From Saccharicrinis sp050589685 (GTDB lineage: Bacteria; Bacteroidota; Bacteroidia; Bacteroidales; Marinilabiliaceae), in the NCBI RefSeq assembly GCF_050589685.1, contig NZ_JBNGOS010000003.1, positions 124,001-188,000 on the forward strand: a DNA stretch of 64,000 nt, given 5' to 3'. Made by a program: the position numbers and the translations under genes. Shown in pieces: positions 53,140-61,228 of the stretch. The notes beneath the pieces are model-generated. The model saw only the letters and a list, made by a program, of their open reading frames with translations. It was not told the DNA's origin and ran no database searches. How positions within the stretch are numbered: the stretch's first letter is position 1; each line of letters begins with the position of its first letter.

Positions 53140-54705
53140 ATGGCAGAGAAAAGAAGTTACACGAACAAAAAAGCACCACAAAATATTGATTTAGAGGTTG
53201 GAAGGATGCCGCCACAAGCGTTAGAACTTGAGGAGGCTGTATTAGGTGCGTTGATGTTAGAAAAGGACGCCTTTACTGCTGTAGGCGAAATACTTAAGCC
53301 CGAGTGCTTCTATAAAGATACACATCAAAAAATTTATACGGCTATCCAAAACCTTAACTCAAAGGATTTACCTGTGGATATGTTAACCGTAACCCAGGAA
53401 TTAAGAAGTCTAGGTCTTTTAGAAGAGGTAGGTGGTGCATTTTTCATCACTCAATTAACCGGCAGGGTTGCCTCTGCAGCCCACATCGAGTATCATGCCA
53501 GAATTATTTGGCAAAAACACCTTCAGCGCGAGGTAATCCGAATCAGCTCGGAAATTCAAACCAAAGCTTTTGATGAGGGATATGATGTGGATGATTTGTT
53601 GGATGAATCGGAAAGTGCTTTCTTTAAGTTGAGCCAGGGCAACATGAAAAAGGGGGTTACCCAGATTAACCCTGTGATTGACGAAGCTATTGAGATGATT
53701 AAAATAGCATCGCAGCGCGAAGATGGATTAAGTGGTGTTCCTTCCGGTTTTCATGACCTGGATAAAATAACCTCTGGTTGGCAAAAAACAGATATGATTG
53801 TAATCGCTGCCCGACCTGCTATGGGTAAAACAGCCTTTGTACTATCCATGGCACGTAACATGGCCTTGCAGTTTAACCAAAGTGTCGCCGTGTTCTCCCT
53901 GGAGATGGGTAACGTACAATTGGTAAATCGTTTAATTGTATCGGAAACGGAGCTTCCTGCCGAAAAAATAAAGAAAGGTAATTTAGTGAGCTACGAGTGG
54001 GAACAACTCGATCATAAGATTCAGAACCTGATTGATGCACCCATTTATGTAGATGACACGCCTGGCTTGTCCGTTTTCGAGCTAAGAGCCAAATGTAGAA
54101 AACTCAAAAAAGAGCATGATATCCAAGTCGTGATTATCGACTACCTTCAGTTGATGAATGCAAACGGGATGAACCCGGGATCCCGTCAGGAGGAAGTAAG
54201 TTTGATTTCCCGAAACCTTAAGGGACTGGCCAAAGAGTTAAATATCCCTATCATTGCTCTTTCACAGCTGAACCGTGGTGTTGAAGGACGAGCGGGTGCA
54301 GAAGGAAAACGCCCCCAACTATCTGACCTAAGGGAATCGGGTGCGATTGAGCAGGATGCCGATATGGTATGCTTTATTCACCGACCTGAATATTATGGAA
54401 TCACAGAAGATGAACAGGGCAACAGCTTAATTGGAATGGGGCAAATTATCATTGCCAAACACCGTAACGGTGCCACGGGTGATGTTAACTTGCGGTTCCG
54501 GGGTGAACTAGCCAGGTTCGAAAACCCAGACACGGGTGTATTTGGTGCCGACCTTGGTATGGATAAAGGAGGTCAATCGGTCACTTATGGTTCCAAAATG
54601 AACGAACCTGCCGGGGGAGACAACTTTAACCGGGCTCCGGCCGCAAATGAATTTGGCCTCCCGGATTTCCCGCAAAGTCCTCACGACAAGGACATGCCGT
54701 TTTAA
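53140..54705 (+). CDS. dnaB: Replicative DNA helicase
   Basis: The 521-residue hexameric helicase unwinds DNA at the replication fork. Its N-terminal domain (residues 20-160) starts PPQALELEEAVLGALMLE, and the RecA-like C-domain has Walker A ARPAMGKTAFVL near 225, Walker B VVIIDYLQLM near 330 and RESGAIEQDADMV near 405. No intein is inserted at the usual Walker positions. The final 60 residues are a Gly/Asn-rich tail typical of the phylum. It has a consensus promoter. Confidence 0.96.
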   Translation: MAEKRSYTNKKAPQNIDLEVGRMPPQALELEEAVLGALMLEKDAFTAVGEILKPECFYKDTHQKIYTAIQNLNSKDLPVDMLTVTQELRSLGLLEEVGGAFFITQLTGRVASAAHIEYHARIIWQKHLQREVIRISSEIQTKAFDEGYDVDDLLDESESAFFKLSQGNMKKGVTQINPVIDEAIEMIKIASQREDGLSGVPSGFHDLDKITSGWQKTDMIVIAARPAMGKTAFVLSMARNMALQFNQSVAVFSLEMGNVQLVNRLIVSETELPAEKIKKGNLVSYEWEQLDHKIQNLIDAPIYVDDTPGLSVFELRAKCRKLKKEHDIQVVIIDYLQLMNANGMNPGSRQEEVSLISRNLKGLAKELNIPIIALSQLNRGVEGRAGAEGKRPQLSDLRESGAIEQDADMVCFIHRPEYYGITEDEQGNSLIGMGQIIIAKHRNGATGDVNLRFRGELARFENPDTGVFGADLGMDKGGQSVTYGSKMNEPAGGDNFNRAPAANEFGLPDFPQSPHDKDMPF

Positions 54706-54722
54706 TTTGGTCAATAAAGGAT

Positions 54723-54787
54723 TAGTCATTGGGTTATAATAAGTAGTTGACTATGCGAAGCTTCTATTGACTGTTGACCGATGACTA
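54723..54787. repeat. AGTCAT/TGACT-type inverted repeat
   Basis: TAGTCATTGG (54723-54732) and CCGATGACTA (54778-54787) are complementary with one wobble; the interval holds further TTGACT words. It fills the gap between dnaB and the convergent pcm gene and overlaps the pcm stop codon. Confidence 0.55.
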
Positions 54788-55432
54788 TTTCACTATTCCT
54801 TTTAACATTGGCACAAAGGCAAAACGGCCAAATTCCTCTTGGCTGAATTCTGTTTTTGATTCGCGCGTTATTCGTGTCATTATCTGAACTTCGTCCCCTC
54901 CTACCGGGACAACCATCATTCCACCTAAACAAAGTTGGGTAAGTAATTCCTCTGGTATTTTGGGTGCGCCTGCGGTTACAATAATCTTATCGAAAGGCCC
55001 AAACTGGGGTAAACCTTTGTAGCCGTCTCCCAAGAAAAAACGAAGTTTATATCCCATCTGAGGCAGTATCTTGCTGCTTTTTATATAAAGTTCTTTCTGG
55101 CGTTCAACGGTAAACACTTTAGCATCCAACTCACATAGCACAGCTGCCTGATATCCGGAACCCGTTCCTACTTCAAGTACTTTCTGCCCGGGTACCACCT
55201 CCAACAATTCCGATTGAAAAGCGACAGTATATGGTTGCGAAATAGTTTGTCCGGCACCGATAGGAAATGCCTTATCCTGATAGGCAAATTGTATAAAACT
55301 ACTCTCGAAAAACATATGGCGAGGAACCGCTCCTATAGCCCTTAACACGCGTTCATCTTTAATTCCTTTACGAGTAATTTCCTGAACCAACCTGTTCCTT
55401 AATCCTTTATGCCTAAATGTATCCATGTTCAT
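54785..55432 (-). CDS. pcm: Protein-L-isoaspartate O-methyltransferase
   Basis: The 215-residue enzyme repairs isoaspartyl residues with SAM. It shows the N-terminal LRNRLVQEITRKGIKDERVL, AVPRHMFFE near residue 38, PIGAGQTISQPYTVAFQ near 58 and the SAM loop LEVGTGSGYQAAVLCEL near 84. An upstream extension of the frame to 55480 lies in A/T-rich sequence and overlaps the divergent gene; the ATG at 55432 (or two codons later at 55426) is the likely start. Length then fits the family. Confidence 0.93.
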   Translation of the reverse strand: MNMDTFRHKGLRNRLVQEITRKGIKDERVLRAIGAVPRHMFFESSFIQFAYQDKAFPIGAGQTISQPYTVAFQSELLEVVPGQKVLEVGTGSGYQAAVLCELDAKVFTVERQKELYIKSSKILPQMGYKLRFFLGDGYKGLPQFGPFDKIIVTAGAPKIPEELLTQLCLGGMMVVPVGGDEVQIMTRITRESKTEFSQEEFGRFAFVPMLKGIVK

Positions 55433-55568
55433 AATTATGTAATCCTCAAAAATAATGCTTCCCGAGAATTTAAAGGCCATACAACATACTTTTAATTGTA
55501 AATTATTTCAATTCTCATACTTAATCGAAAGCAATAACGTTATATTAGCAATTGTATATGTTAGCAAC

Positions 55569-57023
55569 ATGCCTGGGATAAAAGAAAAGGAATCTACTAA
55601 GTTTAAACGAATTGTTGATAAAGAAGTAGCTTTATGGCACTTTGCAGGCGATATTATAGCGCTTATTCTATGCCACATCCTATTTTTGGGCAAATATCGG
55701 CTACCATACCACGAAATTTTTTCTCCACTAATTCCGGTTCAAATTGAGCATATGAGTGTTGCAATTGCAATAGCTACCGTGATTATTCTGTGGCTTTTTG
55801 CTTTTTATATCTCGGGTCATTATAGCAACCCGGCCCGAAAATCAGGGCTTCAAATAATTGGCCCTACCGCAGCCACTTGTTTTATTATGTCCGTTTTGTT
55901 GTTTTTCATGTTAGATAATTATTCCCCCATTGAACTAACAACAAACGCGATAAGCTTATCCTTACGATATCTTTTCGTGGTTTTTGTATTTACTTTTTCG
56001 TTCCGGATGGCAATCATTAGCCGACTACATCATCTTATAATAACAGGAAAAAGAGGGTATAAAAAGATATTCGTGGGTAATAATCAACAAGCTTTAGAAA
56101 TATTGAAAGAACAAAAAGATGCGAATGCATTAAGGCAAAAGTTTGTGGGATATTTAGTTGAAGATAATGAATCCGGTTATGACATGACCGAATTAATACC
56201 CTGTCTCGGAAGTGTCTCCGATATTGAAGAGCTGGTCAACCTAGAAGATATTGATGAGGCGGTTGTGTGCTTAAACCAATCGCACCACGAAACAATAAAT
56301 CACGTTATTAATATTCTAAAACAGAAAGACATACTCATAAAACTATCCACCAACATTAATCAAATGCTGGAGGGAACTGTTAAAACACAGAATCTGGAAA
56401 GTTCTCCCTTCATCACCATCACAAACCATAAAATACCGGTTTGGCAAGGATTGGCGAAAAGAATTTTCGACTTCGTCATGGCTTGGACAGGTCTGATAAT
56501 TTCAGCGCCTCTTTTCATTGGGATTGCAATCGCCATAAAAAACAATTCAAAGGGACCGGTTTTCTACCAACAGGAACGTATTGGTAAAAACAAAAAACCA
56601 TTCATGATTTATAAATTCCGATCAATGTATACGGATGCAGAAAAAAATGGTCCGGCACTAGCTTCGCACAATGATCCCAGGATTACAAGCGTAGGGAAAT
56701 TTATACGTAAATGGCGAATGGACGAACTGCCCCAGTTGATTAATATCATCATGGGAGACATGTCTTTTGTTGGCCCCAGACCCGAAAGACAGCATTTTAT
56801 CGACCAGATCCTCCCCAAAGCTCCTCATTATGCGCACTTATTTAACGTTCGGCCAGGCATTACCTCCTGGGGTATGGTAAAATATGGCTATGCCGAGAAT
56901 GTTGAAGAAATGATTGAAAGACTTCAGTACGACATACTTTACCTCGAAAACAGAACGCTTGTAATTGATTTTAAGATTATGTTATTTACTTTGAGGACAA
57001 TTCTTAATGGAGAAGGAAAGTAA
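55569..57023 (+). CDS. Exopolysaccharide biosynthesis polyprenyl glycosylphosphotransferase
   Basis: The 484-residue protein has four N-terminal membrane helices (about 15-35, 50-75, 85-110, 125-150), a Rossmann-like cytoplasmic part (about 160-290) and the C-terminal bacterial sugar transferase domain: KRIFDFVMAWTGLIISAPLF, PVFYQQERIGKNKKPF, MIYKFRSMYTDAEKNG, RKWRMDELPQLINI and FVGPRPERQHF. It links a hexose-1-phosphate to undecaprenyl phosphate, the first step of a surface polysaccharide (WcaJ/WbaP type). No glycan gene cluster follows, so the polymer cannot be named. The start at 55569 (MPGIKEKES) was chosen because the 38 upstream codons lie in the divergent promoter region. Confidence 0.9.
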   Translation: MPGIKEKESTKFKRIVDKEVALWHFAGDIIALILCHILFLGKYRLPYHEIFSPLIPVQIEHMSVAIAIATVIILWLFAFYISGHYSNPARKSGLQIIGPTAATCFIMSVLLFFMLDNYSPIELTTNAISLSLRYLFVVFVFTFSFRMAIISRLHHLIITGKRGYKKIFVGNNQQALEILKEQKDANALRQKFVGYLVEDNESGYDMTELIPCLGSVSDIEELVNLEDIDEAVVCLNQSHHETINHVINILKQKDILIKLSTNINQMLEGTVKTQNLESSPFITITNHKIPVWQGLAKRIFDFVMAWTGLIISAPLFIGIAIAIKNNSKGPVFYQQERIGKNKKPFMIYKFRSMYTDAEKNGPALASHNDPRITSVGKFIRKWRMDELPQLINIIMGDMSFVGPRPERQHFIDQILPKAPHYAHLFNVRPGITSWGMVKYGYAENVEEMIERLQYDILYLENRTLVIDFKIMLFTLRTILNGEGK

Positions 57024-57252
57024 TATTCTTTTTTGACGAACCTGGGAAAAGCGATTCATTTATTAATGCTTTATACTGGATACCGCAATTGGGTAAAGCA
57101 CAATAAAGCTATTTATTCTTGCCTTTAAAATCGCATCATACCAAACCCGACCACATTCAATACCCATCACTTACGTGAAAAATCACTAAAAATTGGTATA
57201 TGAAACTCAAACCAGATACAATACTTTTGTGTTTCAATTATAAATATAGAAT

Positions 57253-57915
57253 ATGGAGAAGCATCAACATGAGAAGAAAACACTTTGGGTAGTTTTGTTG
57301 ACTGCCATTACTATGGTAGTCGAAATTATATTTGGAATCACAACAAACTCGATGGCTTTATTAGCTGATGGTATTCACATGGGTTCCCACGTTCTGGCAA
57401 TTGGTTTAAGTTGGTTAGCTTATGTTATTGTAAGAAAAGTTTCCCAGAATGAAAAATTCAGTGGCAACTCCAATAAAATCCTCTCCCTTTCGGGATATAG
57501 CAGTGGCTTGATGCTATTAATATTTGCTATTGTTATCGTGGCAGAAGCAATTGAACGATTCTTTAATCCTGCCGACATTGTTTACAAAGAGGCAATTTTG
57601 GTGGCTACTATTGGGTTGGTCGTAAATATTGTCAGCGCATTTCTGTTGCATCACGAACATGAACAATCCGACCATAACATTAAAGCTGCCTACTTACACG
57701 TAATCGCTGATGCTTTAACCAGTTTGGCTGCTATTTTAGGATTAACTGCTGCTATGATTTGGGATATACCTTTTATTGACACGATTGCGGCGATTCTAAG
57801 TTCTATAGTAATTATTAAATGGTCTATTGGATTATTAAAGGATTCAGGCATTGTTTTATTGGATATCGACAAGGAACATAAAGGACATATCCACGGACAT
57901 GGGCATCATCATTAA
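57253..57915 (+). CDS. Short CDF-family cation exporter with His-rich C-terminus
   Basis: The 220-residue protein has six membrane helices of the cation diffusion facilitator fold. The helix-2 site ALLADGIHMGSHVLAIG (H and D positions) and the helix-5 site AAYLHVIADALTS are preserved, so metal transport is plausible. It lacks the cytoplasmic C-terminal dimer domain of about 80 residues and ends in a His-rich tail (HIHGHGHHH). It resembles DmeF-like CDFs, usually 290 or more residues. It is the first gene of the metal module and ends 11 bases before the HMA-CDF gene remnant. Confidence 0.85.
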   Translation: MEKHQHEKKTLWVVLLTAITMVVEIIFGITTNSMALLADGIHMGSHVLAIGLSWLAYVIVRKVSQNEKFSGNSNKILSLSGYSSGLMLLIFAIVIVAEAIERFFNPADIVYKEAILVATIGLVVNIVSAFLLHHEHEQSDHNIKAAYLHVIADALTSLAAILGLTAAMIWDIPFIDTIAAILSSIVIIKWSIGLLKDSGIVLLDIDKEHKGHIHGHGHHH

Positions 57916-57926
57916 CATCAAACGAA

Positions 57927-58902
57927 ATGTACAAATCGTTATATCATTTTCCCAAAATGGATTGTCCGTCCGAAGAAAACATGATACGCACGAAACTGGA
58001 TGGACTACATTCAATTAGAAAATTAGAATTTGATATAAAAAACTGAAACCTCACTGTATTTCATGCATAAGAAGATAATGAAATATTATCTCGCTTGGAA
58101 TCATTAAACCCGCAATATGCATTAGAAATTTTATTACACATTGTGAAATTACTTTAAAACAAGACACTTCGTTGCATCACTTCAACTCACCAGAACGATG
58201 CTCCCGAAAGTAATCGGGCCTAGTTATACCTCGTTTCAGTAATACCTTGTTTTATTGTACTTGCAATGCTCATGACGAACCTACAATACATAATCCGGGT
58301 TAAACTTTGGTGTAAAACTGTCAAATTCAAGTTTGGCAGACGATAAAGGTATTAAAATAAAACGTTGCTATTTGCAATCAAAATTGCTTTGGTCTGTTCT
58401 AATAATTAATTTTGGTTTCTTTATAATTGAATTAACAACAGGCTTAATCTCCAAATTAATGGGGTTGGTAGCCGATTCGTTGGTATATGGACTTAGCTTA
58501 TGGGCTATTGGCTCTGCTGTTCTTAGAAAAAAGAAAGTAGCCCGTTTAAGTGGTTATTTCCAGTTGACACTTGCCATAGCAGGAATTATTGAAGTGACCA
58601 GAAGGTTTGTTGGCTTTGAAGCTATGCCTGATTTCCGAATTATGATTGATGTATCTATCTTTGTCTTAATAGCCAATGCAATTTGCTTATACCTACTCCA
58701 AAAATCAAAAAGCAAAGAAGCTCACATGAGAGCGAGTATGATATTTACATCCAACGATGTGATCACTAAAGCAGGGGTGTTTCTTGCAGGATTATTGGTA
58801 TTACGCACACAATTCAAATATCCCGATTTAATTATTGGCCCAATGGTTTTTTTGATAGTTGTAAAAGGGGCAATTAGAATATTAAAATTGGGAAAATCAT
58901 GA
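57927..58902 (+). pseudogene. HMA-CDF cation transporter gene, interrupted by a MITE-like element and otherwise decayed
   Basis: The first part from the ATG at 57927 reads a heavy-metal-associated domain with MDCPSEENMIRTKLDGLHSI, but has in-frame stops TGA at 58044-58046 and TAA at 58068-58070. The frame reaches ESLN at 58104-58109 (TTA AAC). There the ~200-bp repeat begins. After the second TTAAAC (58300-58305, again codon phase TTA AAC) the frame continues FGVKLS and, from 58333, an intact open frame of 189 codons with the membrane part (SKLLWSVLIINFGFFIIEL, LDVSIF-type IDVSIFVLIANAICLYLL). In homologues as I recall them the helix-2 segment reads GLVADSLDMLADSFVYG-like; here it is GLVADSLVYG, a loss of about seven residues with the metal-site Asp residues. 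The gene is therefore dead at several points. Its last four bases overlap the next gene (ATGA at 58899-58902). Confidence 0.85.
58104..58305 (-). repeat. MITE-like dispersed repeat, copy 2 (inside the HMA-CDF gene)
   Basis: This is the inverted second copy of the element at 5522-5721. It is bounded by TTAAAC on both sides (58104-58109 and 58300-58305), the ends read ACCCGCAATATGCATT and, from the other side, ACCCGGATTATGTATT, and no protein is encoded. The identical hexamers and the fact that the host gene's codon phase is the same on both sides make it an insertion, not an ancestral part of the gene. Confidence 0.85.
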
Positions 58903-59108
58903 AGTTTATCTTACTAAAATCAACAATTACCTGTCCTAATTGCGGATTTCAAAAGGAAGAAACCATGCCGGAAGATTCATGCCAGTTTTTCTATGAGTGT
59001 GAAAAGTGCAAATCTGTCTTGAAACCAAAGAAAGGTGACTGTTGCGTGTATTGCTCCTACGGTTTGGTAAAATGTCCCCTAATGCAACAAGGTCAAAACT
59101 GTTGTTAA
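58899..59108 (+). CDS. GDCCVxC domain-containing Cys-rich small protein
   Basis: The 69-residue protein has two zinc-ribbon-like pairs (CPNCGF near residue 9 and CEKC near 39) and the signature GDCCVYCSYGLVKCP near 48-63, ending QNCC; it has about 13 Cys in all. GDCCVxC proteins accompany metal/mercury or heavy-metal transporter genes in many bacteria, and some homologues carry selenocysteine in the motif; here all positions read Cys. A role as a metal or organometal-binding chaperone is inferred, not shown. It overlaps the HMA-CDF gene by four bases, so it was probably cotranslated with it. Confidence 0.85.
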   Translation: MKFILLKSTITCPNCGFQKEETMPEDSCQFFYECEKCKSVLKPKKGDCCVYCSYGLVKCPLMQQGQNCC

Positions 59109-59111
59109 TTG

Positions 59112-59119
59112 TATCTTTG
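59112..59119 (+). promoter_or_regulatory. -7 box for the HMA-AraC regulator gene
   Basis: TATCTTTG matches TAnnTTTG and ends only four bases before the ATG at 59124, so a transcript from it would be leaderless or nearly so. No -33 TTG at 19 bp. Confidence 0.45.
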
Positions 59120-59123
59120 CAAT

Positions 59124-59696
59124 ATGAATTCAACAACTCTACATATCAAAAACATGGTCTGCAAGCGCTGTATAAAAGTGGTCAGGGACGAGTTTGCAAA
59201 GCTGGATTTGATTATTGAAGAAATAGAGCTAGGCAAAGTCATTGTTTCTCCCCAGCTCTCAAATGATAAAATTGAAGAAGTCAGACAAATTTTAGATGAA
59301 AATGGTTTTGAGTTAATTGATGATAAGAAAAGCAAATTGATTGACAGTATTAAAACCTTAATCATCGAAAAAATACACTACGCTGAAAACTCATTTGAGT
59401 CAATTAACAACTCTGATTACATCGCAAAAGAGTTAGGTTTTGATTATTCCTACCTTAGTAATTTATTTTCGTCGGTAGAAGGCATTACCATTGAGAAATA
59501 TATTATCAATCAGAAAATAGAAAAAGCAAAAGAGCTGCTGGTTTATGATGAATTATCCCTAAATGAAATCTCCTACCAATTAGGATATAGCAGTGTCCAG
59601 CACCTTTCCAATCAATTTAAAAAAGTTACCGGACTGACGCCTTCCCACTTTAAAAAACTCAAAGAAAACAAGCGGAAACCACTTGACGAGGTGTAA
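59124..59696 (+). CDS. AraC-family transcription regulator with N-terminal HMA metal-binding domain
   Basis: The 190-residue protein joins two parts. Residues 1-70 are a heavy-metal-associated domain with the metal pair Cys13/Cys16 (MVCKRCIKVV); residues 85-180 are an AraC helix-turn-helix pair (SDYIAKELGFDYSYLSNLFS, LSLNEISYQLGYSSVQHLSNQFKK, TGLTPSHFKK). It should bind soft metal (Cu+, Zn2+ or Cd2+) directly and act as a one-component regulator of the surrounding efflux genes. The first in-frame Met of the longer frame (59109) would precede the -7 box, so 59124 is preferred. The permease gene follows after 172 bases. Confidence 0.88.
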   Translation: MNSTTLHIKNMVCKRCIKVVRDEFAKLDLIIEEIELGKVIVSPQLSNDKIEEVRQILDENGFELIDDKKSKLIDSIKTLIIEKIHYAENSFESINNSDYIAKELGFDYSYLSNLFSSVEGITIEKYIINQKIEKAKELLVYDELSLNEISYQLGYSSVQHLSNQFKKVTGLTPSHFKKLKENKRKPLDEV

Positions 59697-59868
59697 TCTC
59701 CTGATGCAAATCCGAATTTAATTCTACAAGCAAATTCCAATCGGCTATCATGAAACTTGCGTCTCAGAAACAAAAATGATATAACTTTTTTCCAAAATCG
59801 TGTAATAGCCATCACATATTTACTTCCTTACTTTGTAATATTAAAAAATGGAGGTTTAAAACAGAGCC

Positions 59869-61128
59869 ATGGAAGTACTAAAATATGTTACCACGTTTCT
59901 AAATGATTTGGTGAAGATATTGAGTGAAATGTCTCCTTATCTTTTGCTTGGTTTCTTTTTTGCCGGATTGCTTTATGCCTTTATTCCAAAGAAGAAAATC
60001 GAAAAATATTTTAATGGTAAGCCTTTTAGGTCTTCGGTATTAGCTTCTTTGTTAGGTGTGCCATTGCCGTTATGCTCATGTGGCGTTATTCCAACAGGTA
60101 CGGCTTTTTATAAAAATGGAGCATCTAAAGGAGGTACGGTTTCCTTTTTAATATCCACACCGCAAACCGGGGTTGATTCAATATTAGCAACTTTTTCTTT
60201 GTTGGGATTACCCTTTGCGATAATCAGACCATTGGCAGCTTTGGTAACTGGTATAACAGGTGGGTTAATTACAAGTGTTGTTACTAAAACCGAATCAGAT
60301 ACACGAACATTTCAGAAACAAACCGAGGAACATAAAACATTTACTCAAAAGGTAGTCGATGCGTTTCGTTATGGATTTATTGAGTTTATTCAGGATATAT
60401 CCAAATGGCTGGTGATTGGATTGGTATTGGCAGCCATTATTTCTGCATTAATACCCAATGAATTCTTTGAGCTTATGAATATGCCCCCTATTGTTCAAAT
60501 GTTCTTAATTCTGCTTGTTTCTATCCCACTTTATATTTGCGCTACAGGTTCAATCCCTTTGGCAGCAATATTGATTCTTAAAGGTATAAGTCCGGGAGCT
60601 GCATTTGTTTTATTAATGGCTGGCCCGGCAACCAACGCTGCCACAATAACCATGATAGGTAAAGTATTGGGAAAAAGAAGTTTGATTACTTATTTGGCAA
60701 CCATTATTGCGGGGGCTGTGGGATGTGGATTAATAATTGATTACGCTTTGCCCACCCAATGGTTTACCGAAATCGCCCATCAACATTTGGGCCATAATCA
60801 TGGGCAAAGTATAAACTTGTGGCAATTTACATCAGGCATTGTTCTAATTGTCCTCATCATCAATGGATATGTTCAGAAATATCTGAACACCAAAAAGAGT
60901 ACTATTCAATTAAATAATAATACCATGGAAATTAAAACAATAAAAGTGGAAGGAATGACTTGCAATCATTGCAAGGCAAATGTAGAAAACAACCTCGAAA
61001 AGTTAGATTTTCTAAGTAAGGCAGATGTTAATCTAAGCGATAAAACGGTTACGCTTAAAGGCGACAACTTTGAAATGGAGAAAATAAAAGAAGTCATAGA
61101 TTCTCTTGGTTATAAACAAATCGAATAG
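59869..61128 (+). CDS. SO_0444-type Cu/Zn efflux permease with C-terminal HMA domain
   Basis: The 419-residue protein has eight to ten membrane helices of the permease family once called DUF318/ArsP-like. Landmarks are the Cys motif PLPLCSCGVIPTG near 65, FLISTPQTGVDSILA near 95, and YICATGSIPLAAILILKG near 222. Residues 353-419 are an HMA domain with the metal pair CNHC at 365-368, reached from the last helix through an Asn-rich linker; an in-frame ATG at 60925 opens this domain exactly. It probably expels Cu+/Zn2+ from the cytosol, with the HMA domain delivering metal. It is downstream of the HMA-AraC regulator. Confidence 0.87.
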   Translation: MEVLKYVTTFLNDLVKILSEMSPYLLLGFFFAGLLYAFIPKKKIEKYFNGKPFRSSVLASLLGVPLPLCSCGVIPTGTAFYKNGASKGGTVSFLISTPQTGVDSILATFSLLGLPFAIIRPLAALVTGITGGLITSVVTKTESDTRTFQKQTEEHKTFTQKVVDAFRYGFIEFIQDISKWLVIGLVLAAIISALIPNEFFELMNMPPIVQMFLILLVSIPLYICATGSIPLAAILILKGISPGAAFVLLMAGPATNAATITMIGKVLGKRSLITYLATIIAGAVGCGLIIDYALPTQWFTEIAHQHLGHNHGQSINLWQFTSGIVLIVLIINGYVQKYLNTKKSTIQLNNNTMEIKTIKVEGMTCNHCKANVENNLEKLDFLSKADVNLSDKTVTLKGDNFEMEKIKEVIDSLGYKQIE

Positions 61129-61150
61129 CTAGTAGTTGAAGAAAACCGGG

Positions 61151-61167
61151 GTTAACATTTTGTTAAC
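61151..61167. promoter_or_regulatory. GTTAAC-N5-GTTAAC palindrome, possible operator
   Basis: Two GTTAAC hexamers (each self-complementary) are separated by five bases, 62 bases upstream of the small Cys-rich protein gene that precedes the RND pump. A dimeric regulator could bind here, but no protein is known. Confidence 0.3.
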
Positions 61168-61228
61168 GGCCACCATTTTATAAACATTTATTCAATAATT
61201 TCGTTTCTTTGTATATAACCTCTATATA

